Of a stretch of 64,000 nucleotides of DNA, positions 1 to 9,086 are shown piece by piece. How positions within the stretch are numbered: the first letter of the stretch is position 1; each line of letters opens with the position of its first letter. Below the pieces are notes generated by a model. That model made no database searches. It saw only the letters and a list, made by a program, of their open reading frames with translations, and was not told the DNA's origin. This DNA comes from G965207125 sp965207125 (GTDB lineage: Bacteria > Pseudomonadota > Alphaproteobacteria > Puniceispirillales > UBA1172). The position numbers and the translations under genes were made by a program. The stretch lies in assembly GCA_965207125.1 (NCBI GenBank), contig OZ242263.1:1116001-1180000 (forward strand), read 5' to 3'.

Positions 1-478
1 CTTTCTGGCGAACTTCATAGGCTTTTTCGGCATCACGACGCTTGAACGCGTCTAGGGCATCCGTCAGCATATCCTGTGCGAAATTGCTCATCGCCTCGAG
101 GCTATCCATATGTTCCAGCTTATCTTTTTCGTCTTGCATCAACCGCCGCCTTTTGGCGATATTGCAAGCATAATCGCCGATTCGCTCAAAGATAGCAGCA
201 ATTTTGGGAGCCGTAATCACACGCCGCAAATCTTCTATTTGCGGCGAGCGAAGCGCAATAATCTCGATGGTTTTTTCATGAATACCTGCCTCAAGAGCAT
301 CGAGTTCAGCATCAAACGCGACCAGCGCATCCGTTGCCTTATCATTACTATCTCCATTGTTCATGACTTGGATAACAGCAACAAATTGCGTGAGGGCCAT
401 ATTGCCAAGTTGAAGCAACATCGCATCAAGCTCCTCTAAATCCTTATCAAACAATGAGCTGATATGTTGTTTATTCAT
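1..478 (-). CDS. phoU: PhoU, phosphate signalling regulator (3' part missing)
   Basis: The reading frame begins with ATG at 478 and stays open to the window edge, so only about the first 159 residues are seen. The translation (start MNKQHISSLFDKDLEEL) is helical and carries PhoU-type stretches such as FERIGDYACNIAKR, the E/DxxxD-type metal-cluster motif of the family. PhoU links the Pst transporter to the PhoR kinase and keeps the Pho regulon off when phosphate is plentiful. It lies 12 bases after pstB and is the last visible gene of the phoR-phoB-pstSCAB-phoU run. Identity is secure from sequence plus context; the C-terminal half is outside the window. Confidence 0.93.
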   Translation of the reverse strand, partial: MNKQHISSLFDKDLEELDAMLLQLGNMALTQFVAVIQVMNNGDSNDKATDALVAFDAELDALEAGIHEKTIEIIALRSPQIEDLRRVITAPKIAAIFERIGDYACNIAKRRRLMQDEKDKLEHMDSLEAMSNFAQDMLTDALDAFKRRDAEKAYEVRQK

Positions 479-490
479 TATAACCTCTTT

Positions 491-1273
491 CTAACCTATT
501 CGTCCTGAGATATACGCCTCGGTTTGCGCTTCGTTCGGGCGGGTGAAAATTTCAGTGGTATCACCATACTCAATAAGGTTACCGAGATGAAAATATGCGG
601 TTTTGCGCGACATTCTCGCCGCCTGTTGCATCGAGTGGGTAACGATGATGATAGTATAACGCTGGCTTAAATTGTGAATCAACTCCTCGATAACCGAGGT
701 GGCGATCGGATCTAGCGCTGAACATGGCTCATCCATCAGCAGGATTTCAGGGTTAACAGCGATCGCGCGCGCAATACAAAGTCGTTGCTGTTGCCCGCCG
801 GAAAGCCCGGTTGCTAATTCATGTAGCCGGTCGCGGACTTCATTCCAAAGCCCTGCTTTTTTCAGACTATCCTCGACCACAAATTCGGCTTCATCTTTGT
901 TTGAGACCAAGCCGTGAATCTTCGGCCCATAGATGACATTGTTAAAGATCGATTTTGGAAAAGGGTTAGGTTTCTGAAAGACCATCCCAACGCGCGCGCG
1001 CAAAAGAACGGGGTCTATCTGCGGGGCATTAATATCTGTCTCATCCATCAGAATCCGCCCTTCGACACGGCAAGTTGGAATCACGTCATTCATACGGTTA
1101 AAACATCTCAAGAACGTACTTTTTCCACATCCGGACGGGCCTATAAAGGCGGTAACGGATTTCTCCTCGATATCTATATTGACGTCGAAGATGGCTTGTT
1201 TGTTTCCATAATAGACATTGACGTCTGAGGCTGAAATTTTAATGTTTTGATCCATGGCAGGTTTATTTTCCAT
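491..1273 (-). CDS. pstB: Phosphate ABC transporter ATP-binding protein PstB
   Basis: 260 residues, the usual PstB length. Walker A (GPSGCGKST) lies near residue 45, the ABC signature LSGGQQQRL near 160, Walker B ILLMDEPCSALDP near 180, and the PstB-typical Q-loop region MVFQKPNPFPKSI near 100. It energises high-affinity phosphate uptake through PstC/PstA at the inner membrane. It directly abuts pstA (stop at 1274) and precedes phoU by 12 bases, so it is cotranscribed with them. Nothing is unusual in the sequence. Confidence 0.97.
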   Translation of the reverse strand: MENKPAMDQNIKISASDVNVYYGNKQAIFDVNIDIEEKSVTAFIGPSGCGKSTFLRCFNRMNDVIPTCRVEGRILMDETDINAPQIDPVLLRARVGMVFQKPNPFPKSIFNNVIYGPKIHGLVSNKDEAEFVVEDSLKKAGLWNEVRDRLHELATGLSGGQQQRLCIARAIAVNPEILLMDEPCSALDPIATSVIEELIHNLSQRYTIIIVTHSMQQAARMSRKTAYFHLGNLIEYGDTTEIFTRPNEAQTEAYISGRIG

Positions 1274-2581
1274 CTATCGGTTACGCTCAAATCGGCTCCG
1301 GAGAATTACCGCTATCAGATTCATGCTAATCAAAAAAGCCAGCAGGACAACAATAGCCAAAGACGCGCGTTCATAAAAGGCGCGTTCGGCACTATCTGAC
1401 CAAATAAAGATCTGCACCGGCAACGCGGTGGATGGAGAGGTTAGTGAGCTTGGCACATCGACAATAAAAGCGACCATGCCAATCATAATCAGAGGCGCGG
1501 TTTCACCGAGAGCCCGGGCCAATCCGATAATCGCGCCGGTCAAGATCCCGGGGGCGGCTTGCGGCAGAACATGATCAAGGGCCGCCTGCATTTTAGAGGC
1601 TCCAACCCCAAGGGCTGCATCACGAATAGATGTCGGAACCGCTCGAATAGAGGTGCGGGATGCGATGATGATGGTGGGCAGAGTCATCAGCGCTAGCACC
1701 ATGCCGCCGACTAGAGGAACAGAGCGCGGTAGGGAGAAAAATCCCAGAAAAACCGCAAGACCAAGTAAGCCAAAGACAATAGAGGGAACGGCGGCAAGGT
1801 TATTGATATTGACCTCGATAAAATCGGTAAGCCGCCCCGGCCTCGCGAAATACTCGAGATAAACCGCTGCCATAACAGCAATCGGCAAGGCCAGAATCAC
1901 GGTAACCAAAAGCGCGAGGGCGGAGCCGACCACCGCGCCGAGGATTCCTGCGCTTTCAGCCTCACGTGAGTCGGCTTTGGTAAAAAAGCCAGTGTTAAAA
2001 CTCCTGCGCACGTCCCCCGCCTCCTCCAGCTGGTCAAACAAAGCGAGATGCTTATCGCTAAGGCGACGCATCTCTTCGGGCAGTGATCGGTCAAGCCGCT
2101 CTTTCACCAGCATATCGACATCATCAGACGCTTTGAGCCAAAAACTTTTTTGTTCTATCAGGCGCGGGTTTTTCTCAATCGCAAGGCGCAGATCATAGCC
2201 GGCGTTCTCGGACGTCAGCGTGGCCAAAACGCGCCTATCGCTGATACTTGTCAGCTGCGGAAACTTTTTCCTGAACGATTTTTTAACCAGTCCCGGCCAA
2301 TTAAATCCTTGTGATTTATCGAGAAGAACATTGCCAGCATCGTCCATTAAGTCATCGGCGGGAATATCTATATGCACGCGAATTTCGGTTTGCGTCAGCG
2401 CAGTATAGCCATTTGCGATGATGGTAAACAGCAAAGTGGCGAGAAAGCCGAGCGCGAGCAGAATGGCGATAATACCACTGTATTTAAGTCGTCTTTCGGA
2501 GGCATGTCGACGCTTAAGCCCGCGCGCGATCAGGTGATTACGCTCATCAGAACTCATCATCGAAAACCGGGGATCAGTCAT
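1274..2581 (-). CDS. pstA: Phosphate ABC transporter permease PstA
   Basis: Inner-membrane permease half of the Pst transporter. I place the start at ATG 2581 (MTDPRFSMMSSDE), which overlaps the pstC stop by 8 bases; a longer frame to 2704 has no merit because it lies inside pstC. The 435-residue protein is the long alphaproteobacterial form: one membrane helix near residues 30-55, a periplasmic domain to about 205, then the binding-protein-dependent permease domain with about five helices. The EAA loop reads RDAALGVGASKMQAALDHVL near residue 330. It pairs with PstC and PstB. Confidence 0.95.
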   Translation of the reverse strand: MTDPRFSMMSSDERNHLIARGLKRRHASERRLKYSGIIAILLALGFLATLLFTIIANGYTALTQTEIRVHIDIPADDLMDDAGNVLLDKSQGFNWPGLVKKSFRKKFPQLTSISDRRVLATLTSENAGYDLRLAIEKNPRLIEQKSFWLKASDDVDMLVKERLDRSLPEEMRRLSDKHLALFDQLEEAGDVRRSFNTGFFTKADSREAESAGILGAVVGSALALLVTVILALPIAVMAAVYLEYFARPGRLTDFIEVNINNLAAVPSIVFGLLGLAVFLGFFSLPRSVPLVGGMVLALMTLPTIIIASRTSIRAVPTSIRDAALGVGASKMQAALDHVLPQAAPGILTGAIIGLARALGETAPLIMIGMVAFIVDVPSSLTSPSTALPVQIFIWSDSAERAFYERASLAIVVLLAFLISMNLIAVILRSRFERNR

Positions 2582-3977
2582 AACGTTCTCCGATTTTACG
2601 TGCGACGCCGAGCGCGGCAACATTAAGCAAAAGCGTGGCGAAAAACAACGTGATACCGAGCGCAAAAGCCGATAAGGTTTTGATCGAATCAAACTCAGTA
2701 TCACCAGTTAGCAACATGACGATCTGGACAGTGACCGTGGTAACGCTATCGAGCGGATTAGCGGTGAGATTAGCCGAGACCCCAGCGGCCATAACCACGA
2801 TCATGGTCTCACCGATGGCGCGGCTAATGGCGAGCAGGAAAGCGCTAACCAATCCAGGGAATGCGGCGGGCAAGACGACTCTGGTGATGGTTTCGCCGTG
2901 AGTACTACCGACAGCAAGAGCGCCATCCCGCAGGCTCTGAGGCACGGCGGTGATCACGTCATCGGACAGCGATGAGATAAAGGGGATGATCATAATTCCC
3001 ATGACACCACCTGCGGCCAGCGCGCTTTGCGCCGATACATCGAGCCCTGCCATCAATCCAAGGTCTCTAATGAACGGGCCGGCGGTTAAAGCGGCAAAGA
3101 ATCCATAGACCACGGTAGGGATTCCAGCGAGGATTTCAAGGATTGGCTTGACGGTGTTGCGAACCGGACGAGGGGCAAATTCGGCCATATAGATAGCGGC
3201 AAAGAGCCCGACTGGCACGGCAACCGCCATGGCGACCAAGGCAACCAGCAAAGTACCGGTCATCACAGGCACCATCCCGAATGAGCCTTTATCGTCACCA
3301 ATGCTCTCAACCAACCCGCTGTTAAAAGCGGCCAGAGGCGACCAATGCGTTCCAAAAAAGAAATCTATAGGGTTGTATTGAGCAAAGAATCGAAGCGATT
3401 CAAACAACAATGACATGACAATTCCAGTGGTGGTGATAACGGCAATCGTAGCGGCAAGGAAAAATGTCCACCGCAGAAAACGTTCTATTTTAATTCTAGC
3501 GGTGAGCGCGGGCTTTATTTTGATCAAGGCGACGGTCGCGCCTCCCATGGCGAGAAGAATAACCAGACCAAGGCGCAGATTTTCGGCGTGATCAAGTGCT
3601 TGGCTATAAGACAATGCGAGGCTTGTCATCACCGCGTCGGGGGAGGCGATCAGCCCACTCGCAATATTGCGCAGTTGGGCATTTTTCAGGTTAAGAAAAT
3701 TTTCAGCGTCAAGCGGGAACGCCTCAGCCAGCCAGGCCTTGGCAAGAGCATCTATAAAATGGGGGGCCGCTAGCGTGCAAATCAGTAACAACACAAAGGC
3801 GGGAACAAAAGTCCACACCGCCGCGTAAAGTCCATAATAACGAGCGACAGAGTGCGGTTTGACGCCCCCTGCCCGTTGTTTATTACTCCGGCGTTTTGCT
3901 GTGATAAACGCAAGTGCAGCCAAGGCAATGAGCGTGAAAAAAATTACGCTAAAATCGGTTACTGTCGGTAATGACAT
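2574..3977 (-). CDS. pstC: Phosphate ABC transporter permease PstC
   Basis: 467 residues from ATG 3977 (MSLPTVTDFSVIFF); the frame can be extended to a TTG at 4019 but the ATG directly precedes the first membrane helix. Domain order: N-terminal helix, cytoplasmic/periplasmic region with two further helices (about residues 50-190), then the permease domain with the EAA loop DGALAVGSTHGETITRVVLP near residue 365. It forms the channel with PstA. It overlaps pstA by 8 bases, indicating translational coupling, and lies about 105 bases after pstS. Confidence 0.95.
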   Translation of the reverse strand: MSLPTVTDFSVIFFTLIALAALAFITAKRRSNKQRAGGVKPHSVARYYGLYAAVWTFVPAFVLLLICTLAAPHFIDALAKAWLAEAFPLDAENFLNLKNAQLRNIASGLIASPDAVMTSLALSYSQALDHAENLRLGLVILLAMGGATVALIKIKPALTARIKIERFLRWTFFLAATIAVITTTGIVMSLLFESLRFFAQYNPIDFFFGTHWSPLAAFNSGLVESIGDDKGSFGMVPVMTGTLLVALVAMAVAVPVGLFAAIYMAEFAPRPVRNTVKPILEILAGIPTVVYGFFAALTAGPFIRDLGLMAGLDVSAQSALAAGGVMGIMIIPFISSLSDDVITAVPQSLRDGALAVGSTHGETITRVVLPAAFPGLVSAFLLAISRAIGETMIVVMAAGVSANLTANPLDSVTTVTVQIVMLLTGDTEFDSIKTLSAFALGITLFFATLLLNVAALGVARKIGERYD

Positions 3978-4082
3978 AAAGCGTCTCAGGTAAAGGTTGG
4001 CGGCGTGAAAAAACTGCAACGATCAAGCATGCTACGGCTTGGTTAAAGTGTCAATCAGGCGCCTAGCTTCTCCCGCCTTTCT

Positions 4083-5105
4083 TCAAGGGTTTGTTATTTT
4101 TTCGATTTGCGCCTCGGTTTCCTCATCCGTCAGTGGCACGAGACCAGCGGGGAAAAGATAACCATCAAGCCCCATAGCTTTATCCGAGACAAACTCACGC
4201 ACGAAAGCGCGCATCCCAGGGATCACATCGAGATGCTGTTTTTTAATATAGAAAAACAAAGGCCGCGCACCGGGATAGGCATAAGTCGCGATGGTATCGA
4301 AATCGATCTCGGTATTATCGATCAGGGCCGCGCGAACTTTATCTCTATTCTGATCGAGGAAAGAATAGCCGAAAACGCCGAACATATTGTGGTCGGCATC
4401 GAGCTTCTCGATAATCAGCGAATCATTCTCGCCCATCTCGATGACGTGGCGTGAGCTGCGGGCTTGTTCTGATTCTCCAAGCCCGATCGATGAGAGACCT
4501 GCTTTGATAAATAATGCGCCAAGTGCATCGCGAGTGCCTGAAGTCGGCGGCGGAATCATGATGGATAAAGCGCGGTCAGGCAGGTTTTTTCCTTGTCCCC
4601 CCATTGCAACGACAAAAGCGTCGACTTCAGCCCATGTATTGAGTTGATTAGGTGCGAGCGCGGCGGTGGGATCAGTAGTTTTGCCGCCTGCGGGGAGATT
4701 AGCAGCGAGGGCGGACGCGATATGCGCGGTGGTCAGATCAAAACGCGCGGCGGCGTTGGAATTGGCGAAAGCAAGCCCATCATTACCGACAATAATCTCA
4801 ATGAACTCCACGCCGTTTTGTTCACATCGCGCGGTTTCTGTTTTCTTGATGGCCCGTGAAGCGTTAGTGATATCGGGATATTTTGTGCCGATACCGCCGC
4901 AAAATAATTTCATGCCTCCGCCGGTGCCGGTGGATTCGACCACTGGCGTTTTAAAATCACTGGTCTGTCCGAATTTCTCAGCTACAATTGTACTAAACGG
5001 ATAGACGGTGGATGAACCGACAATTGAAATCTGATCACGAGCCTCTGCAACCCCTGCCATCAGCGCGATGGCGAGCGAGGTGATAACAAAACGTAAATAA
5101 AGCAT
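4083..5105 (-). CDS. pstS: Periplasmic phosphate-binding protein PstS
   Basis: 340 residues from ATG 5105. A signal peptide (MLYLRFVITSLAIALMAG, cleavage near AEA-RD) is followed by the phosphate-binding signature IVGSSTVYPFSTIVAEKF near residue 28 and ESTGTGGGMKLFCGG near 60. The second phosphate-contact loop PPTSGTRDALGALF lies near residue 190. The protein delivers phosphate to PstCA. It starts the pstSCAB-phoU unit, 97 bases after phoB, and the Pho-box-like repeats lie just upstream. Confidence 0.95.
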   Translation of the reverse strand: MLYLRFVITSLAIALMAGVAEARDQISIVGSSTVYPFSTIVAEKFGQTSDFKTPVVESTGTGGGMKLFCGGIGTKYPDITNASRAIKKTETARCEQNGVEFIEIIVGNDGLAFANSNAAARFDLTTAHIASALAANLPAGGKTTDPTAALAPNQLNTWAEVDAFVVAMGGQGKNLPDRALSIMIPPPTSGTRDALGALFIKAGLSSIGLGESEQARSSRHVIEMGENDSLIIEKLDADHNMFGVFGYSFLDQNRDKVRAALIDNTEIDFDTIATYAYPGARPLFFYIKKQHLDVIPGMRAFVREFVSDKAMGLDGYLFPAGLVPLTDEETEAQIEKITNP

Positions 5106-5151
5106 CAATCATCTCCTCTCCTTGATGATGATCTGGCTAAGATAACCGATA

Positions 5152-5180
5152 AATATTACAATTGTATGACAATTAATGAC
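5152..5180 (-). promoter_or_regulatory. Candidate Pho box upstream of pstS
   Basis: Read on the minus strand this stretch contains three near-repeats with a period of 10-11 bases: GTCATTA, GTCATAC and GTAATAT, separated by short AT spacers. PhoB binds pairs of TGTCA-like 7-mers with an 11-base period, so this fits a Pho box about 45-75 bases before the pstS start codon. Its match to the consensus is partial and I see no clear -10 element I would insist on. Confidence 0.6.
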
Positions 5181-5205
5181 CCACCAAAAATTACTTCTCG
5201 GCGAT

Positions 5206-5913
5206 TTACCTGTCCGCATCGGTAAGTGCATATCCGCTGCCGCGAATGGTTCTAATCAGGTCAGGGCGTTTTGCACCGCCATCAGGGACAGTATTCAAAG
5301 TTTTCCGCAAGCGGCTAACATGCACATCAATAGTGCGATCATCTATATAGACGCCATGCCCCCAGACCTCATCTAAAATCCGCTCGCGGCTAAAAACATG
5401 ACTTGGACGCGAGAGCAGCACCGATAGAATCTTGAACTCAGTCGCACTAAGCGCGATTGGCATACCGCCGCGTGAGACAATTTTTCTGTCGGGATCAAGT
5501 TTTAGGTCTGCAAAGGCAATCACCTCACCAGATTGAGTCGGGGTGGCGCGGCGCAACAATGCCTTTATTCGAGTGATTACCTCACGCGGCGAGAAAGGTT
5601 TTGTCACATAGTCATCGGCGCCGATATCGAGCCCTTTGATTTTATCACTTTCCTCTCCCCTTGCGCTCAGCATAATGATCGGGATCATTTTGGTTTGCGG
5701 GTGTGCGCGCAGAGTGCGGCAAGCCTTGATTCCCGACATAACCGGCATCATCCAGTCGAGAATGATCACATCGGGGCGGAACTCGGTGGCGAGCGCAACC
5801 GCTTCGTCACCGTCCGCGGCCGTAATCACGTCAAACCCCGCATCGATGAGATTAAAACTCATCAGTTCGATCAGGCTTGGATCATCATCGGCGATCAGGA
5901 TAGTGATGGTCAT
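5206..5913 (-). CDS. phoB: PhoB, phosphate-regulon response regulator
   Basis: 235 residues, OmpR/PhoB family. The receiver domain has the acidic pair DDD at residues 9-11, the phospho-acceptor Asp in VIILDWMMPVMSG (near residue 52), and the Lys in DDYVTKPFSPREV (near 104). The C-terminal winged helix contains SATEFKILSVLLSRP and the recognition region YIDDRTIDVHVSRLRK. It activates Pho genes when phosphate is scarce. It starts 10 bases after the phoR stop and precedes pstS. The order phoR-phoB-pstS differs from the more frequent arrangement in which phoB follows phoU. Confidence 0.95.
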   Translation of the reverse strand: MTITILIADDDPSLIELMSFNLIDAGFDVITAADGDEAVALATEFRPDVIILDWMMPVMSGIKACRTLRAHPQTKMIPIIMLSARGEESDKIKGLDIGADDYVTKPFSPREVITRIKALLRRATPTQSGEVIAFADLKLDPDRKIVSRGGMPIALSATEFKILSVLLSRPSHVFSRERILDEVWGHGVYIDDRTIDVHVSRLRKTLNTVPDGGAKRPDLIRTIRGSGYALTDADR

Positions 5914-5923
5914 AATTTGGCCA

Positions 5924-6994
5924 TCATAATTTAGCCGGCGTGATCAGGGGAAGAGTAATTGAAAAGATGGTTTTACCCGGCCTTTCGCTGGTAATTGAGA
6001 TGCTCCCTCGATGGCGGTTGACGATATGCTTGACGATGGCAAGTCCAAGCCCGATGCCACCCATTTGCCGAGAGCGCCCTTTATCAACACGGTAAAATCG
6101 CTCTGTGAGTCGGGGCAGATGCGCATCATCTATTCCCTCACCATAATTGATGACGTCAAACTGCACCCGGTTATCTTTCGGATCACCCATGCAGACCAGC
6201 ACATCGCTTTCGGGGGCCCCGTATTTAAGCGCGTTGTCCAGAAGATTATGAAAGACTTCCATGATTTCATCTATTTTACCCGCGACGACTAGTGGGGCGG
6301 CTGGGTTCATGCGCTGGTCGGTGAAAATAACATCGATGCCCATTTTTTCAGCGCGGTTGGCTACAGAGGCTATCACCGATTTGACTACATCGATGATAAA
6401 AACTTTTGTGTCAGGGACTATATGTTCCGCGCTTTCTACGCGCGATAATGACATAAGATTATCGATCAGGCGCGACATGCGTTTTGCGTCCTCATCCATA
6501 ATTGCCAGAAAACGATCTTTTGTTTTCTCATCGAGAGTTTTAGTGTTTTGCAAGGTTTCGATAAAACCGATCAGACTGGTTAAGGGTGAGCGCAACTCAT
6601 GGCTAACATTAGCGACAAAATCCCGCTGCACCTTATCGAGATGCTTGTGCAGGCTCATATCGGCCAGTAGAATCATAACCGTGTCTTCGGTTAATCTGCA
6701 AAATCTTACCCTCAGGCGCAGATTTTTACGTTTTTTGGAAAGTGCAACCGCCTCCCCCTCTGCTTGTTCGAAACAGGCGGTAAGGTCATCATCGGGAGGT
6801 ACGCAAGAAAGCACGTCATCGATAATGACCCCTGTCAGGTTTTGGTCAAAAAATCTAATCGCGGCTTCGTTAGCCATAATCACCCGCCGTTCGCGATCAA
6901 TAAGAATAAACCCTTCTTCGACCATCACCGCTAGGTGAGAAAGTATCTGGCTCAAATCCTCTTTTTTTTTGTCAGTCGGCACACCATCCGCCAT
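5924..6994 (-). CDS. phoR: PhoR-type sensor histidine kinase without membrane segments
   Basis: 356 residues: a PAS-like domain (about 15-110), HisKA with the phospho-acceptor His in FVANVSHELRSPLTSLIGF (near 135), and HATPase_c with N box HNLLDNALKYG, G1 NYGEGI and G2 GGIGLGLAIV. Position next to phoB makes it the PhoB kinase. I see no hydrophobic stretch long enough for a membrane helix, whereas classical PhoR has N-terminal helices. The ATG at 6994 lies inside the end of the upstream dehydrogenase gene (23-base overlap), so no longer start is plausible. It should be cytosolic, perhaps docking on Pst/PhoU. Confidence 0.9.
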   Translation of the reverse strand: MADGVPTDKKKEDLSQILSHLAVMVEEGFILIDRERRVIMANEAAIRFFDQNLTGVIIDDVLSCVPPDDDLTACFEQAEGEAVALSKKRKNLRLRVRFCRLTEDTVMILLADMSLHKHLDKVQRDFVANVSHELRSPLTSLIGFIETLQNTKTLDEKTKDRFLAIMDEDAKRMSRLIDNLMSLSRVESAEHIVPDTKVFIIDVVKSVIASVANRAEKMGIDVIFTDQRMNPAAPLVVAGKIDEIMEVFHNLLDNALKYGAPESDVLVCMGDPKDNRVQFDVINYGEGIDDAHLPRLTERFYRVDKGRSRQMGGIGLGLAIVKHIVNRHRGSISITSERPGKTIFSITLPLITPAKL

Positions 6995-7736
6995 CGATCA
7001 AGAGCGATGTTCCGGTGACCATCGCTGAGGCGTCTGAGGCCAGATAGACAACGCCGCCCATAATGTCCTCGACTTCGCCGAGGCGTCCGAGTTTGATCTT
7101 ATCTGTAATCCACTTGCGTTTTTCGGGATCATCGAAAGTGGCTTGGGTTAAGGCGGTGACAATAAAAGTCGGGGCGATCGTATTAATTCTTATGCCATGC
7201 TGCCCCCATTCTATCGCCATAGCACGGGTGAATCCTTCGACTGCACTTTTTGAGGCACAATAGACGGAGCGTTCTATTCCGCCAACATGGGCCATTTGCG
7301 ATGAGATCGTGATAATAGAACCAGGACGCGAGGCTTTTATCAGTCTGGATGCGACGTATTGACTGAGGAAAAATGAGGCTTTGAGATTAACATTGATCAC
7401 CGGGTCAAAGTCATCAGCGGTCACATCGAGGGCGGGCCTATGCCGCGCCATGCCGGCAGCGTTGATAAGCACATCGACCGGCGGCAGGTCATCGAGGGCG
7501 GACGCAACGGATTTCTGGTCTGTGACATCAAGGGGGCACGGGGTGATATCAAGATGCGCCTTTGAAGCTTGCTTTGCGAGATCCGCCAAAGCATCCTGCC
7601 CGCGCGCGACTGCGATCACCGAAGCCCCTGCCTCAGCCAGCGCAACCGCCGCCGCAAGCCCAATCCCTGATGATGCGCCAGTGACAAGCGCGGTTTTGCC
7701 ATCCAATTTGAAACTTGGTGTTTTTGGTAAAGTCAC
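6972..7736 (-). CDS. SDR-family NAD(P)-dependent oxidoreductase
   Basis: 254 residues from a GTG start. Classical short-chain dehydrogenase: cofactor loop TGASSGIG near residue 19, NAG motif in INAAGMARH near 90, and the catalytic triad Ser (TISSQMAH), Tyr and Lys (YCASK) at about 145-163. The C-terminal DGGWCAD is typical of the gluconate/3-oxoacyl-reductase-like group. The substrate cannot be told from sequence. Its stop lies 23 bases inside phoR, so it heads the transcript that also carries phoR-phoB, but a role in phosphate metabolism is not shown. Confidence 0.9.
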   Translation of the reverse strand: MTLPKTPSFKLDGKTALVTGASSGIGLAAAVALAEAGASVIAVARGQDALADLAKQASKAHLDITPCPLDVTDQKSVASALDDLPPVDVLINAAGMARHRPALDVTADDFDPVINVNLKASFFLSQYVASRLIKASRPGSIITISSQMAHVGGIERSVYCASKSAVEGFTRAMAIEWGQHGIRINTIAPTFIVTALTQATFDDPEKRKWITDKIKLGRLGEVEDIMGGVVYLASDASAMVTGTSLLIDGGWCAD

Positions 7737-7862
7737 GAAAAATCTCCTGATGTCAGCTATAGTTATAAAGTGAATATCTTAACGCAAGCGTCAAGACTAT
7801 CAATTAATGCTATCTTGATGCAGGGAATCTTCAGGACATAGTGACCACGCGGCGCGAGCGAT

Positions 7863-8849
7863 TTAATCAGTGGCGAGGTAATTTTCGGCGAGATGCACGG
7901 TCGTAGAAGCAAAATCACCTGCGAGTGTGGCAACAATATCGGCGTCTTGTCGATTGCCGAGCCACGCGAGCAAAATCATCCGCCGCAGCATAACAAAAGT
8001 AGCGATCATTGAGATATCCTCCGCGGCCAAGCGTCTCACCGTCTGATAGCCATCAATCCAAGCCTCAATCAACTGAGGCATTTGAGGCGTATCTTCGATA
8101 AAACTAACCCCAGCGGCAAAGTCATAAAGAAACCACCCAAAACCGCAATCATCAAAATCAATAACGCGCACTTGCGTCATATCGCCATCGACAACCAATA
8201 AATTGGCAAGGCGCATATCGGCGTGAATCAGCCCGTATCTATCGGGTTTTTTGCCATAGCGTTCGAGCGTGCGGCGGAGGTGCTGCTCGCACCGTTCGAG
8301 AATTTCGGCCATTGAGTCATCAAGGGCGGGGGCATCACGCCAGTCGCCCCAATATTTGCGCGCGCCGAAAATGCCCTCGACATCCCATTCAGGACGCGTG
8401 AATCCTTTTGGCAACACCCAGTTTTCGGTGTGGTGATGCAGGGTAGCCGCCGTTTTACCAAGATGGTGGAAAAGTTCTGCTAAAGGCTGGTTTTCATCAG
8501 GCTCGTGGCCGTTAATATACTCAAACATAACCATGAATCGCGCACCCAAATAGGCATTCTCGCCAAGCTGCACGACCTTGCCGTTGCGCCCCGCCAAGGT
8601 TTTCGGCGTGATGATCTGTCCGCTTTCGGTGAGGGCCTTCATCCACGTGAGTTCGGACAGGATCGCCGCTTCATTATGATAGTCCGGGCGATGAATTCGC
8701 AAAATCGTACGGCGGCTTTGTTTATCCTCAACTAAAAAAGTCGCGTTTTCTGACAGATTGATCAGCCGTGCTGTGGCCTCATCGCCAAGTTCCCAGAGAT
8801 GGAGCGATTGTGCGGCAAGATTTTCGAGTGCGGTGCGGGAGGACGTCAT
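7863..8849 (-). CDS. APH-fold phosphotransferase (small-molecule kinase family)
   Basis: 328 residues from ATG 8849 (MTSSRTALENLAAQ); a GTG at 8891 would add 14 residues. Kinase motifs: TILRIHRPDYHNEAAILSEL (nucleotide-binding lobe), the Brenner catalytic loop HADMRLAN near residue 210, and the metal-binding IDFDDCGFGWFLYDFA near 233. This is the aminoglycoside phosphotransferase / homoserine-kinase-II / SrkA fold. The substrate may be an amino alcohol, amino acid or protein and cannot be decided here. It is followed at about 240 bases upstream by a dioxygenase gene on the same strand, which may or may not be cotranscribed. Confidence 0.85.
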   Translation of the reverse strand: MTSSRTALENLAAQSLHLWELGDEATARLINLSENATFLVEDKQSRRTILRIHRPDYHNEAAILSELTWMKALTESGQIITPKTLAGRNGKVVQLGENAYLGARFMVMFEYINGHEPDENQPLAELFHHLGKTAATLHHHTENWVLPKGFTRPEWDVEGIFGARKYWGDWRDAPALDDSMAEILERCEQHLRRTLERYGKKPDRYGLIHADMRLANLLVVDGDMTQVRVIDFDDCGFGWFLYDFAAGVSFIEDTPQMPQLIEAWIDGYQTVRRLAAEDISMIATFVMLRRMILLAWLGNRQDADIVATLAGDFASTTVHLAENYLATD

Positions 8850-9086
8850 GAACGCTATAAAACTGAAAGCCGAAACCGTGTCAATCCCCACCCATTGGGA
8901 ATAGAGCTAAAAAGGTATTGGATGAGCGTGATGAGCATAGGAGAGTGCTTTCATCGTCTCGTCTGCCAAAGTTACTTAGGCAGATTTAAGAATGGCTTTG
9001 AGTACTGAAATCTATACTCATACGCATTTGGATTATGCTTACGCACTCGAGAATACCGTACAGAGGGCAGAGGATGCGGGCGGTAA

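Noticed and set aside
2574..4019. Longer PstC starting at TTG 4019
   Set aside because: ATG 3977 stands directly before the first membrane helix; the extension has no support.
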